Source of the DNA: Ligustrum vulgare
Taxonomy: Eukaryota; Streptophyta; Magnoliopsida; Lamiales; Oleaceae
Assembly (NCBI GenBank): GCA_963555705.1
Contig: OY743183.1
Location: 47,915,466 to 47,979,465 of the forward strand
Direction: 5' to 3'
Length of the DNA: 64,000 bases
How positions within the stretch are numbered: position 1 is the first letter of the stretch; every line of letters begins with the position of its first letter. Below the pieces are notes generated by a model. It was not told the DNA's origin and did not search any database. It saw only the letters and a list, made by a program, of their open reading frames with translations. The position numbers and the translations under genes are program-made. Shown in pieces: positions 11,295 through 22,848 of this stretch.

Positions 11295-14200
11295 ATGGCC
11301 GAGTCTTCACATTCTTCAGATGATCATAGTACTGCCCAAAAAAAAAGGACAAGAGAGCCAACTATGTGCAAAAACATGAAGAAAGCGGGCCAACAAGTGA
11401 ATATAATTGAGTTCGATGACAAACATAGGCCGATCGGACCAGGCACGAAGAACTTCAAACATTTTGTCGAATCTTTAGCCCGCATTCATGTTGACATAAA
11501 CATCAGTGATTGGCACAAAGTCGATCAAGGCCTGAAGGACATGATGTGGGGAGAGATAAAGGTACTATCACTTGATACATGATAAATAATTGAATAGTGA
11601 ATGTAATTTCTTTATAACACCACATGTTATCATTGTCTTTCAGAGGGAATTCGACATTCTCGATGAGCGTCCAAAAAAAAGTGTTATGCGGGTTGCGGGG
11701 ATGAGATGGAAAGATTTCAAGACAAGGCTGGTTCATAATTTCATTACACATGACCACCCAAAATATACATCTCCTACCCAGCTTTATGATTTCTTGACCG
11801 AAGAGCAATGGGAGTTGTTTAAAAAAGAACGACAGACGGACACATTTCAGGTATATTTAAATGTACGCATGTGTCTTGTTGAGTGAAAACTAAAAACCTG
11901 TGATTTATTTCAGGAGAAAAGTAAGAAGGCGAGGGATAGTCAAATGCGGAACGAGCATCCTCATTATTTGGGCTCAGCCGGATATGCGGGGATGAAGCCA
12001 CATTGGCTAGTAAGTGACCCGCTATCTTCTAGATCTTCATGTGACATGATTAGCTCCTCAATTGTAAGCGAGGATCGCAGCCTCGATTGGGTTCGAGCTA
12101 GATCGAAGAAGAAAGAAGATGGAACGTATTACATCCCCAACGAGAAAACGAGGGGGGTGTTTGATAAAATTGTAAGTATATCTTATCGATTTCTCATATA
12201 TTCAATTGAAACTTACTTCAATTCTTATATTCAGTTTTCAATTTTTTTAACAGGTAGAAAAAGCTGAGCAAGCCACGCAGGGGACATTTGTGTCGAGTAG
12301 ACAACATGATATTCTGAGTGAAGCCCTTGGTAAAGAGGATCACTCTGGTAGGGTGAGGGGATATGTCGTGTATGTCACCACGCGGGATGTTTACGGCCGG
12401 CCCGATGATTACCTTAGACGATCGTGTGGGGTCGTGTCAGTAGACGACATTAAAGATATCATCAGGAAGGAGATGGAGGATAGCATCACAGAGCGGGTCA
12501 GGCATCAAACCATGTCGGAGATGCAAAGTAAATTTGACAGTATGAAGAGCGCGTACCATAGTATGCAGAGTAAATATGATGCCATCCTCCAGCGCTTGGG
12601 CCTCAATGTTGATGCCGAGGTGGAGGTAACTGCACAGCCCCGACCACCAACTCGAAGTAGTTGCCACTCTGTGAATCCAGACCCATTTGATGGTCTTCAG
12701 GTACTTACCCATAAAGTATTTAGTTTTTTTAGTATTGCTTTTTTTTAAATGGAAAGGCCTGACATATATGTTGAAAAATAGAAGTCGATTCCCTGTCGTC
12801 TCGCCGTATTTGTTGATGGTGATAAGAAAATAGTGGCCAGCGGGATGGTTTATCCATCCGGACCCGAGACTGTGGTGCATCATCAACCACTCTGGCTTAA
12901 TCATGTGAAGGTGTCCGTTGACCATGTTATAGATGGTGCAGAAGCGTTCTATCTTCCAGCGCCATCTCAGCACCACACCACGGTGGGGGAAGCTATTGGA
13001 AGTTTTTTCCAATGGCCTAAGGAGTTGGTGATTTTTGGAGAGGTAATAAAATCGAGTTATATAAAAGTTTATGTCAATATTAATTTCTTTTAAATTTGTA
13101 TCAGACGTGTTATAATGACAAAAATTGTCTTATTGAAGGAAGAGGCCGCAAAAAAGATCGTAAAAAAATCTAATAAAGGGAAAAGGCCTCAGAGTTTTGA
13201 ATTGTCATCTACCCAGCGACCTGCGATAGTCGACGATGAGACTTTACTACGTCTGGGTGATAAATACAAAATGTTAAACACCCTGGTCCTTCAATTGCCT
13301 GTTGGTGATGACTTCTATCAGGTGCCCGTAGATGCCTCCATCTTCAATTGTACGTTCGAGGATGGTATTTTTGTTACAGTCACAGACATTACCGATCTGC
13401 TTAAAATGCAATGGTTGGATACATCTATCCTACAAATATTTGCATTGTAAGACTTCTGATCACAAATTACAACTTCAATTTATATCATTGTTCGATCTCT
13501 ATTTATTGGTGTCATTATTATTAGGTATCTTCATGAGTTATGTCAGGATTACGGTATTGATTCAATTGGATTCATGTCTCTGTCACACATTGCGTCGGTG
13601 TCGTTAAGAACAAATGCCAATGGTGTTTTAAATTATATGGACGAGACCATGAGGGCAATGCAAATAAAGAAATTCATTCTAGCACCGTATTTTCAGGAGT
13701 AAGACCATTCTCTCTTGTTAATAGTTAATTTTTTTTTTTTTTTTTGTAATTTGAAAAGCACATGTTTGAATTTGTATTTACATGTTCATAATACGTAGGA
13801 ACCACTGGATGTTGCTACTGATTTCTCCTCAGAAGAGTACGGTGTACTTATTGGATTCAGCTAGTGCATTTAAGCGTGACTTAGATATCAAGCCGCTATT
13901 GAATACGTAAGTTATGATAATTTTCATGAAATAATTGTGGAGTTGTGGTGAAATTGTTTGTGGAGTTGTGGTTTCACTTTGATGAATATATGTTGTGATT
14001 GTTGAGAAGTTGTGATAGATTCTATAGCAACGCGTCTATTTACAGGTTGGATAAGTTCAATTTATAGGGGAGACTCTGCCAAAATTTTTATAGAAATCTT
14101 AGTTTTTGTATTTATTTATTTTGTAACTGGTTCGAATAATTTAATTCAATTTTAGGGCTTCCAAACTATACTGGACACAAGGAGGCATTAGGACAAGAGC

Positions 14201-14565
14201 CAATACAACGTGGCTAAAAATAAAGGTATGAAAACACATATTTAAAATATATTACAAATCTTTGAATTATTTTCATATTCTATTTAGTGTGATTATTAAT
14301 GTTTGTTTTCATTGTGAAAATTTCAGTGTCCTCAACAGCCCGGAGGTTCTGAGTGTGGCTACTACGTCATGAAAAATATGTATGAGATAGTCACTGAACA
14401 CTTTCAGCGTCCGTCGTTGGAAAATGTATAAGTTATTGAACATGATAATTTTTAATTATTCCTTCATATTTTATTACAAAATAATTGATAATTCATTTTG
14501 ATTATTTGTAGGCATTTAAAGAGTATTACTCAACGGAGGAAATTGCTGAAATTCAAAACTTATGA
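11295..14565 (+). pseudogene. CACTA accessory gene: Transposase_24-type region plus Ulp1 (C48) protease end
   Basis: I read eleven exons: 11295-11561, 11644-11850, 11914-12171, 12254-12700, 12782-13042, 13105-13446, 13525-13698, 13799-13906, 14156-14225, 14327-14425 and 14512-14565. All introns are GT-AG, and the phases agree except inside exon 6. The first exons match the plant En/Spm second protein. Exon 4 has a Met/Lys-rich probable coiled coil. Exon 5 is a domain commonly seen next to Ulp1 in CACTA proteins. Exons 8-10 give a Ulp1-like cysteine protease: HWMLL (His), LLDS (Asp), and PQQPGGSECGYYV (Gln and Cys). The frame breaks at a run of seven A at 13162-13168. An alternative acceptor at 13144 would avoid that, so the gene may be intact. 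The role of such proteases in CACTA elements is not established. Confidence 0.7.
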
Positions 14566-14754
14566 GCTAAATACTTCGTCGATAGGTGTGTGTAAATCGA
14601 CGTGTATTCAAACTTCTATTTACTCAATTACATGTGACATTAACAATCTTGTAAATATAATTATTTCTCAATTATTTAACATTATTTTAATTATGTCGAT
14701 TATATACATATTTGATGATGTGCATGTGGAAAATGTTCAGTCCACGTTTAGGTG

Positions 14755-14955
14755 ATTGCAGGTCATGATCGACCTGCAGTGATCTGGATCATTGCAGGTG
14801 ACGTCCAGGTCATTGCAGGTGACATCTAGGTCATTGCAGGTCATGACCTGCAGTGGCCTGGGTCATTGCAGGTCATGACCTGCAGTGGCCTGGGTCATTG
14901 CAGGTGACGTCCAGGCCAATGCAGGCCATGGCCTGCAGTGGCCTGGGTCATTGTA
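14755..14955. repeat. CACTA right-end minisatellite with palindromes
   Basis: Units of 21 bp (GTCATTGCAGGTGACGTCCAG) and 32 bp (starting GTCATTGCAGGTCATGACCT and ending GCAGTGGCCTGG) alternate about seven times. The palindrome CAGGTCATGACCTG is repeated. The GC content is far above the flanks. It lies after the last stop codon of the second gene and before the right subterminal motifs, so it may be in the 3' untranslated region or serve as a protein-binding cluster. Confidence 0.85.
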
Positions 14956-14999
14956 TTTTACTCTATAGGCAAATGAATTTCGTGAAAAAAAAAATAAAA

Positions 15000-15215
15000 A
15001 TTTAGGCGTCGGTTGTAATCCAAAACCGACGCCTAAAATTTTTTATTTTTTATTTTTTTCAACTTTACGCGTAGATTTATTAACAACCGACGTGTAAAGA
15101 TAGCATTTACGCGTCGTTTTACAACCGATGCGTAAAGTCTTTACTTTACGCGTCTACTTCATACGCGTCGCCACAAAAACCGACGCCCAATCTCTTAAAT
15201 AACCGACGCGAAAGA
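15000..15215. repeat. CACTA right subterminal inverted motifs
   Basis: GGCGTCGGTT and AACCGACGCC pairs, with derived forms such as TTTACGCGTCG and ACCGATGCGTAAAG, mirror the left end. They alternate with short AT spacers up to the terminal CTAGTG. Confidence 0.75.
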
Positions 15216-15501
15216 CTGTTTCTGTACTAGTGTCTATAATTTGGGACAAATAAAATGAAAAAGAGTATATTTTTATGAGACGGATGGAGTATTAATTAAT
15301 AATATTTTATCAAAAGCTAGATAACTTCATTAACTTTTACAGGTGATGGTGAAACTAGAATAAGATGTTCGTGTACTTTGATACTATTAATGATAAATCA
15401 TGATAAAATTAATGGAATGTGTGAATGTCAAAATTGATAAAAGTCATACGTACCATAAAATGTTTATTAATATAGCATTACATATAGAAGTCTGATTGAC
15501 T

Positions 15502-17992
15502 TAAAGGAAATTACGAAGATAACACTAAAGTAATAAAATGCTATTTTGACTGCCTAAACATGCTTGAATTCTCAAAATCCATCTTATATCACATTTTGTG
15601 TGTTCAGTTCATCTATTCGAGATAGCTACAATAGATTATAGGCCTTAAACGGAGGTCGGACTCCAAATATGCAAATTGTGGTCGGGACCCCTTTCAATCT
15701 AGTTCTTTCTTTGATCTACTTTGCCATTTGTTCTACATAAATTAATTAATAAATTAATAATTTTATGCATAAATTAAAGAAAATTAGTCTATCTAAAACA
15801 AAACTTGAATAAGGAAAATGATAATCTTATTGAAGGAAAAACTGAGTTTCAAGTTGAAAATTCAGGTCTGAACTAGTTTTAACTGAGTTTAAATTCAACG
15901 AGATGACATCTTGGACAATTGTTAGGATTGAGAAATGTAAATAATTTTTCAACGAGATGAGATCTTCGACAATTGATAGGATTGAGAAATGTATAGTTTT
16001 TAATCCTTCTAAGGATTACTTAGCCACTGTTTGGTAACCAGAACAAACTGGTTTATAAACCAGTTTATAGACTACACAATTTCTCAAACTAATTTTTAAT
16101 CAAGAAAATCGAGAATAAATCTCAATACCTTTATTAAAATTTGAATGAATAATTTGTCTACAATGACCTTCTTTTATAATAGAAGGAAAACCCTAATTCT
16201 TGTAGGAAAAGGAAACTAAATAAAAAAGATAATTAAACAAATAAGGTAAACTAAATCTAACCAAATTAAATCACCCTATAAATACCCGGGTGTAAAATAA
16301 AAATCAAAACGAAATTACGAATATAACACTAAAGTAATAAAAAGCTATTTTTATTGCCTAAACATGCTTGAATTCTAAAAATCCATCTTATATCACATTT
16401 TGTGTGTTCAGTTCATCTCTTCGAGATAGTTACAATAGATTATGGGCCTTAAACTAAATTACGAAGATAACACTAAAGTAATAAAAAGCTATTTTGACTG
16501 CCTAAACATGCTTGAATTCTCAAAATCCATCTTATTTCACATTTTTTGTGTTCAGTTCATCTATTCGAGATAGCTACAATAGATTATGGGCCTTAAACGG
16601 AGGTCAGACTCCAAATATGCAAATTATGGTCGGGACCCCTTTCAATCTAGTTCTTTCTTTGATCCACTTTGCCATTTGTTCTACATCAATTAATTAATTA
16701 ATTAATAATTTTATGCATAAATTAAAGAAAATTAATCTATCTGAACCAAAACTTGAATAAGGAAAATGAAAATCTTATTGAAGGAAAAACTGAGTTTCAA
16801 GTTGAAAATTCAGGTCTGAACTAGTTTTAACTGAGTTTAAATTCAACGAGATGACATCTTGGACAATTGATAGGATTGAGAAATGTAAATAATTTTTCAA
16901 CGAGATGAGATCTTCGACAATTGATAGGATTGAGAAGTGTATAGTTTTTAATCCTTCTAAGGATTACTTAGCCACTGTTTGGTAACCAGAATAAACTGGT
17001 TTATAAACCAGTTTATAGACTACACAATTTCTCAAACTATTTTTTAATCAAGAAAATCGAGAATAAATCTCAATACCTTTATTAAAATTTGAATGAATAA
17101 TTTGTCTACAATGACCTTCTTTTATAATAGAAGGAAAACCCTAATTCTTGTAGGAAAAGGAAACTAAATAAAAAAGATAATTAAACAAATAAGGTAAACG
17201 AAATCTAACCAAATTAAATCACCCTATAAATACCCGGGTGTAAAATAAAAATCAAAACGAAATTACGAAGATAACACTAAAGTAATAAAAAGCTATTTTT
17301 ATTGCCTAAACATGCTTGAATTCTAAAAATCCATCTTATATCACATTTTGTGTGTTCAGTTCATCTCTTCGAGATAGTTACAATAGATTATGGGCCTTAT
17401 ACGAAATTACGAAGATAACACTAAAGTAATAAAAAGCTATTTTGACTGCCTAAACATGCTTGAATTCTCAAAATCCATCTTATTTCACATTTTTTGTGTT
17501 CAGTTCATCTATTCGAGATAGCTACAATAGATTATGGGCCTTAAACGGAGGTCGGACTCCAAATATGCAAATTATGGTCGGGACCCCTTTCAATCTAGTT
17601 CTTTCTTTGATCCACTTTGCCATTTGTTCTACATCAATTAATTAATTATTTTATGCATAAATTAAAGAAAATTAGTCTATCTGAAACAAAACTTGAATAA
17701 GGAAAATGAAAATCTTATTGAAGGAAAAACTGAGTTTCAAGTTGAAAATTCAGGCCTGAACTAGTTTTAACTGAGTTTAAATTCAACGAGATGACATCTT
17801 GGACAATTGATAGGATTGAGAAATGTAAATAATTTTTCAACGAGATGAGATCTTCGACAATTGATATATAGGATTGAGAAATGTATAGTTTTTAATCCTT
17901 CTAAGGATTACTTAGCCACTGTTTGGTAACCAGAATAAACTGGTTTATAAACCAGTTTATAGACTACACAATTTCTCAAACTAATTTTTAAT
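15502..17992. repeat. Array 2 of ~948-bp tandem units beside P450 copy A
   Basis: A partial unit starts at about 15502, exactly at the start of the 144-bp subrepeat. Whole units follow at 15776-16723 (948 bp) and 16724-17663 (940 bp), and a partial unit from 17664 runs through the left half of the MITE-like element into the P450 upstream region. The last units carry the variant GGCCTTATACGAAATT (17393), shared only with copy B at 55235, which marks the left edge of the high-identity duplication. Confidence 0.93.
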
Positions 17993-18074
17993 CACATATA
18001 TTTTCTCTCTCTAATTTTCAACCATTATTTTTACCTCAAAACCATAAATAAATCAGTTTATAAACCAAACAATG

Positions 18075-19057
18075 TTACGTTTTATTAAAATTCTTTTACC
18101 TCGAACAAGTTTATTAATATATTAAAAAAAGAAGTCGAATGTTATTTACTAAAAGCTCTGCAGATGGAAAATGGCTCCTACCCCGGGCCCCCTAGAACTC
18201 TTGCATTGAAGCTTCCTAGTAGTTGAAATTTGAATGGAAAGAATTCGTATGAACCTATTTTCCAAATAAAAAAATTTAAACTTTAGAAGTTTTGCGGGGG
18301 TCATTTTGACAATATGGTTTATTTCCCCCACAAAAAAAAAAATAAATAATAATAAATAAATAAATTTGAACAGGTTTTAATAATTAACAATTCATAAAAC
18401 AAGTTTGTAAGTTTGTAGTACAACAATTAGGTTTTAATTCAACTTTAAAATACTCCATCCATCCCATAAAAATAGTCTCATTTATAATTTTACAGAGATT
18501 AAGAAAATATAATTACTATATGTTAGAACTATAAATTTACTTACATTTTACGTGATATACCCCTACGTTGAATATTGAGTAATTCATATTTGTTAATGAT
18601 AACATTAACATACTCTCAATAAGAAAAATTGTCTATAATTTGGGACAAATAAAATGAAAAAGAGTATATTTTTATGAGACGGATGGAGTATTAAATAATA
18701 ATATTTTATCAAAAGCTAGATAACTTCATTAACTTTTACAGGTGATGGTGAAACTAGAATAAGATGTTCGTGTACTTTGATACTATTAATGATAAATCAT
18801 GATAAAATTAATGGAATGTGTGAATGTCAAAATTGATAAAAGTCATACGTACCATAAAATGTTTATTAATATAGCATTACATATAGAAGTCTGATTGAAT
18901 GTTCTGGCCAAGAAGATCCTCGTTAGAGTAAGTTGATTAATAAGACATAGGTGTTCTTTTAATAATTAATTTATCAATATTGATATGGCTTAGGGCGAGC
19001 GCTGAAATTTCTTTGAAGCTTATCTAAATATTCACAAAATTTGGGTTTTTTTCTGCT
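18075..19057. other. P450 copy A upstream intergenic region
   Basis: This has no gene. It contains an A-rich stretch near 18330 and a Stowaway-like ACTCCATCCATCCCATAAA motif near 18450, whose inverse form TGAGACGGATGGAGTATTA is near 18675. That arrangement is typical of a Mariner-type MITE with CTCCATCC ends. The region is nearly identical to 55918-56901 and diverged from 49385-50280. Confidence 0.6.
18447..18692. mobile_element. Stowaway-like MITE, CTCC(A/G)TCC termini
   Basis: The left end TACTCCATCCATCCCATAAA and the right end TTATGAGACGGATGGAGTA form an imperfect inverted repeat, with TA at both edges as expected for Tc1/Mariner-type MITEs. The interior is AT-rich and non-coding. Equivalent copies lie at about 56295-56537 and, diverged, at 49770-50045. 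In the first flank copy (about 6462-15296) the CACTA element is inserted into this MITE. Exact edges are by eye. Confidence 0.6.
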
Positions 19058-19065
19058 TATAAATA
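19058..19065 (+). promoter_or_regulatory. TATA box of P450 copy A
   Basis: TATAAATA lies 83 bp before the ATG at 19148, a normal distance for a plant core promoter with a short leader. The identical element sits at 56902-56909 for copy B. Confidence 0.65.
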
Positions 19066-19147
19066 CGGGGATATGTATTGCAAGATTCATATCTGAATTA
19101 CTTTGAATTATAATATTCTTCAGTAGTGCCTTAATTATCCCTCTTCC

Positions 19148-20367
19148 ATGGAGTTCCAATTCCCTCTTTCCCTCAATGCTTCCTTCCTTCTTTTGTTCTT
19201 TCTTTTCATTCTAGTGAAAGAATACACACGATCAAAAACTCGTAACGATACTCGAAAATTGCCCCCAGGGCCAAGAAAGCTCCCTTTTATTGGGAACTTG
19301 CACCAGATGGTAGGCTCCCTGCCTCATCGTACTCTCGATAGCTTAGCTAAAAAATATGGACCGATCATGCACCTTCAAATAGGTGAACTTTCCACAATAG
19401 TTATATCGTCTCCTCGAATAGCTCAAGAACTATATCAATCAAATGATATGAACTTTTGTGATAGGCCAGACTTGCTCGTCTCTAAGATTGTATATTACAA
19501 CTTTGGTGACATTGGATTTGCTCCGTACGGTGAATATTGGAGAGACATGCGTAAGATATTCATGATGGAACTCCTAAGTTTGAAAAAAGTCCAATCATTT
19601 AATAGCATAATGGAGGAAGAGGTTTCTCGTCTCATTAGTTCAATTCGAGCCTTGGAAGGAGTAAAAATCAATTTCTCGGAAAAAAGCGTTGATATCGAGA
19701 GTTCGATTCTCGTGAGATGTGCAGTTGGTCGTAAATGCAAAGACCATGAATCACTGATGAAGTTGGGAAAGGAAACGACATCCTTTGCAGGAATATTTAA
19801 TGTTGGAGATATCGTTCCTTCACTTTCATTTCTCGATTCCATCTTTGGAACCAAGCGCAGGTTATATAAGATGCATAAAATGATTGATAATATTCTTGAG
19901 GGAATAATTCAAGAACACGAAGAGGATATATTCCGCTCCAAAATGGGGAAAATCGGTGAAGATCAGCATTCAGAAGATGACATACTCGACGTACTCTTGC
20001 GGCTTAAGGAGAGCAATAACGAAGCTATCACAAGAGATAACATCAAAGCTAATATATTTGTGAGTAACTTATAATAGCCGTTTTCTCTCATATATTTTTC
20101 TTTTTACTTTAGATTTATAGTATAGTAATTATTATTTTTGTTATCCACTATTTTTTATATCTTGTTATACACGTTACAAACTTTATTTATTTTGAGTCTT
20201 AAATGTACACAATTTTCACAAATGAGTAGCACTAATAGTACAATTCATGATCATCCCTGCATCTTTGATATCTTATAAAACCATCTCATAGAAAAACTTA
20301 AAGTTGTTAGATAAGTGATAGTTTTTTTTTACCCTAAAAAATTTGACCCAAGGAAATTTTGGCACGA

Positions 20368-20399
<32 letters not shown>

Positions 20400-21021
20400 G
20401 CAGGTATTGTTAGGTGCTGGAATCGATACTTCATTCACTCTCATGGAATGGACAATGTCTGAACTGATGAAGAATCCAAAAGTAATGGAGAAGGTACAAG
20501 CGGAAGTAAGGCAAGCTTTCAAGGGAAAGGAGAAAATCCTTCTGAGTGATATTCAGAATTTGAGTTATCTGAAGATGGTGATTAAGGAATCTCTAAGGAT
20601 GCACCCTCCAGGTCCCTTGTTAGGCCCCAGGCGGTCCAGGGAACAATGCAAGATTAGTGGATACGATATACCGGCTAATACCGTAGCTATAATAAATGGT
20701 TGGGCGATCGGAAGGGATCCCGAATACTGGCAAAATCCTGAAACTTTTGAACCTGAGAGATTTAACAACGTGCAAACTACATTTACTGGAACTCATTATG
20801 AGTACATACCATTTGGCGCAGGGAGGAGGATGTGTCCAGGGATCAACTTTAGTTTGGCTGGCGTCGAGCTCTCTTTGGCCAGCCTCCTCTATCACTTCAA
20901 CTGGAAACTTCCTGGTGGGATCAGCCCTGATAAATTGGAAATGACTGAGAAATGGGGTGCGGCTGCCGGAAGGAAGAACAATTTGTACCTGATTCCCACG
21001 TCCTATATCCCAAAGAATTGA
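19148..21021 (+). CDS. Cytochrome P450, CYP71 clan (CYP71D-like), copy A
   Basis: Exon 1 is 19148-20059 (304 codons) and exon 2 is 20404-21021 (205 codons plus stop), giving a 509-residue protein. The phase-0 GT-AG intron lies just before the I-helix, as in many CYP71 genes. Visible features are an N-terminal membrane anchor (residues 8-23), the hinge LPPGP (38-42), the C-helix WRxxR (131-135), the I-helix AGIDTS (309-314), ExxR as ESLR (366-369), PERF (421-424) and the heme loop FGAGRRMCPG (441-450) with Cys448 as the iron ligand. Known members are ER-bound monooxygenases using NADPH and P450 reductase, often oxidising terpenoids or alkaloids. Substrate cannot be told from sequence. The frame is intact and all key residues are present. 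A TA repeat abuts the 3' splice site. Confidence 0.93.
20060..20403 (+). other. P450 copy A intron with TA microsatellite
   Basis: The 344-bp intron runs from GTGAGT to TATGCAG. A (TA)n run of roughly 22 bp lies directly against the 3' splice site, where a polypyrimidine tract would normally be. Copy B has a run 6 bp longer (intron 57904-58253). Length variation here could affect splicing or serve as a marker between the copies. Confidence 0.85.
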
Positions 21022-21043
21022 TAAGGAATTTATTCCTTGTTTT

Positions 21044-21049
21044 AATAAA
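21044..21049 (+). terminator. Putative polyadenylation signal of P450 copy A
   Basis: AATAAA lies 23 bp after the stop codon and is followed by a GT-rich stretch (GGCGGTGGTGGTGTTTG). The same signal is at 58894-58899 for copy B. Confidence 0.45.
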
Positions 21050-21779
21050 ACTAAGGGCGGGTGGCGGTGGTGGTGTTTGTATTTGTAATCATTTTAATTA
21101 AAATTGTAAGGAATAATAAGACCATCTTCCCATGTGAAAATAAATATATGTATATGTTTTTTCCTACTCATTTTACTTCTCAAGGAAGGGCATATCATGA
21201 ATTTAAAGTAAATTTACTCATCTAGCTAGGCGATTAATATCGCCTTTATTACAGTAATATATAGATTTTTTTGCTTACTGAGAATCCTCATGTAATGAAA
21301 AATATTACATCAAATTTGTCAAACCCATCATTTGTACAAATATAACAGAAAAGATAATACGATAATTTGTTGGATGCAAGAAAACAATGCAAATATATGC
21401 TGAATGATTGCTAAATAGTTGACCTAAAAGACTGCTCCAATGCGATTGGCATGCACAAAACATATTTTCCATCAAAGGAAAAAATACCTCCTTTTTTTTG
21501 GGCAACTTTCCCATCTATGTACCATGCCAATACAACTTCTAGGCTTGATCTATACTACAAACTAGTTTTCAAAGAGTTCATTTTAGCACTCAAAATAATC
21601 TGGAGGGGCTAATATAGTTTGACGACATTGATCCCGTGCCAATCTTCTTCCATTTTGGAGTTCTTGTTCTTATTTTGTACTTTTTGTTAGTACATCTCCT
21701 TCTCCATTTCATTGTTGTTCCCAACCATCACAAACTATAAATAGAAATGACAAACGAGACAACCATGACGACAATTTAG
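21050..21779. other. Intergenic region downstream of P450 copy A
   Basis: No gene seen. The sequence is AT-rich and duplicated at 58900-59629 with hardly any change. Short open frames here lack recognisable domains. Confidence 0.6.
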
Positions 21780-22500
21780 TTGATGAATCGAAATCTATCA
21801 AGGCTAGATTATTTTGGTGAAACGAACTTCACCCTATGGAAAGGCATGCAAATTGAAGTTTTTACTAACTTGTTGAAGATTTTTATACACTTGATCCAGA
21901 TTTGGCACCACTTTGGTACCAAAGGATGGAGATACAGATGCGTATGGACTAGAAGAAACTTTTTATGAAGGCATGTGAAAAGCAAATTTCGTGAAAAGAC
22001 CGAGTTGTCCAACAAAACAAATAAGAGAAAATCTTCCAAGAAAAACAATAAAAACTTCAAGAAGAAGCCCAAATGTGATTGTTTTGTGTCACGAAACCCG
22101 AATATTTTACAAATAGTTATCGAAATCGAAAATAAAACAAGAAACAAAGTAAGACGAACTTCATTACTGGGGATAACATTGTTGCTACAGTGAGCAAATT
22201 CAATGTTGTCAAAGGAAAAGTTCCTAGTTAGTGGTATGACACTTGCAATAATACATATATCATACGATATCATTTTTTAAGACTTATCACGAGTCGAATG
22301 GTGAATAAGAGATCAAATTGGTTAATGAAAGTCGCTCCAATGTGATTGGGAAAGAAAGTGTTGGTATCATCTTCAATTCCGATAAAATTATTACCTTAAC
22401 AAAAGAATGTTATAATCCTTATGAATTATAGTTGGGGAAGGAAGTGTTGGCATCATCTTCAAATTATGGATGTTTCTTGCTTATCGGAAGAACATTGGAC
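21780..22500 (+). pseudogene. Decayed Ty1/copia gag-protease remnant (copy A)
   Basis: Broken frames read like the start of a copia gag (ETNFTLW followed by KGMQIEV). Further on comes a basic stretch with the remains of a zinc-knuckle region. About 22195-22260 carries a protease-like WYDTC, followed by N(V)IGKESVGI. Several stops and frameshifts separate these pieces, and no LTRs are visible nearby. The assignment rests on short motifs. An identical remnant is at 59630-60335, with a 9-10 bp deletion near 60270. Confidence 0.45.
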
Positions 22501-22625
22501 CCTAAAAGGATCAAGTTAGTACTAAGAGGCATTAAATATGCTTTTGTATGATATGCTAGCAGTAGAAAATCCTGTAAAATATAAATTTAGATACCAAAGT
22601 GATTAATATTGAATCCAATGACGTC

Positions 22626-22663
22626 GAGTTCCTCAAGAATTCACACTAGTACTTGAGGAACTC
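22626..22663. repeat. 12-bp inverted repeat hairpin beside the CACTA-like MITE
   Basis: GAGTTCCTCAAG (22626-22637) and CTTGAGGAACTC (22652-22663) form a perfect stem with a 14-nt loop that contains CACTAGTA. It overlaps the target duplication of the adjacent 184-bp element. Confidence 0.7.
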
Positions 22664-22664
22664 A

Positions 22665-22848
22665 CACTAGTAAAGATTTAACCAAAAAAATAACAAAATA
22701 CGCATCGCTTTTGGGAACAACATACGTGTATAAAAGAGCGGTGGCATTTTTATAATTATGTCTAAACTATACGCTTAAACAACCGACGCTAATGTAACCG
22801 ACGCCTTTTATTTATCCTACAATTAAATCAGAGACTTTTCCACTAGTT
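22665..22848. mobile_element. 184-bp miniature CACTA-like element (copy A)
   Basis: The left end reads CACTAGTAAAG and the right end CTTTTCCACTAGTT (last base changed), flanked by TCA at 22662-22664 and 22849-22851. The interior carries AACCGACGCT and AACCGACGCC, the same subterminal motif as the full CACTA at 6647-15232. It has no coding capacity. A second copy is at 60506-60689. The small size and matched motifs suggest a non-autonomous derivative that related transposases could bind. Confidence 0.6.

Larger units (their letters stand above)
6647..15232 (+). mobile_element. CACTA (En/Spm) DNA transposon, 8586 bp, complete ends
   Basis: The element begins CACTAGTAGAAAAACG and ends CTGTTTCTGTACTAGTG, the inverted CACTA terminus typical of this superfamily. 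It is flanked by the 3-bp direct repeat TCT (6644-6646 and 15233-15235), the expected target duplication size. Sister copies of the flank at about 18629 and 56473 are uninterrupted (AATTGTCTATAATTT), which gives the empty site directly. It carries a TNPD-type transposase gene (7832-11082) and a second gene with a Ulp1 protease end (11295-14565), both on the plus strand. Both show coding lesions, so it is probably non-autonomous, though its ends could still be mobilised in trans. Confidence 0.95.

Noticed and set aside
19495..19854. Minus-strand frames inside the P450 exons (also 20565-20895)
   Set aside because: Antisense shadows of the conserved P450 coding sequence.
21809..22273. 154-codon minus-strand frame, also at 59659-60123
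   Set aside because: Lies opposite the decayed copia gag remnant, shows no domain, and is conserved only because the whole block was recently duplicated.
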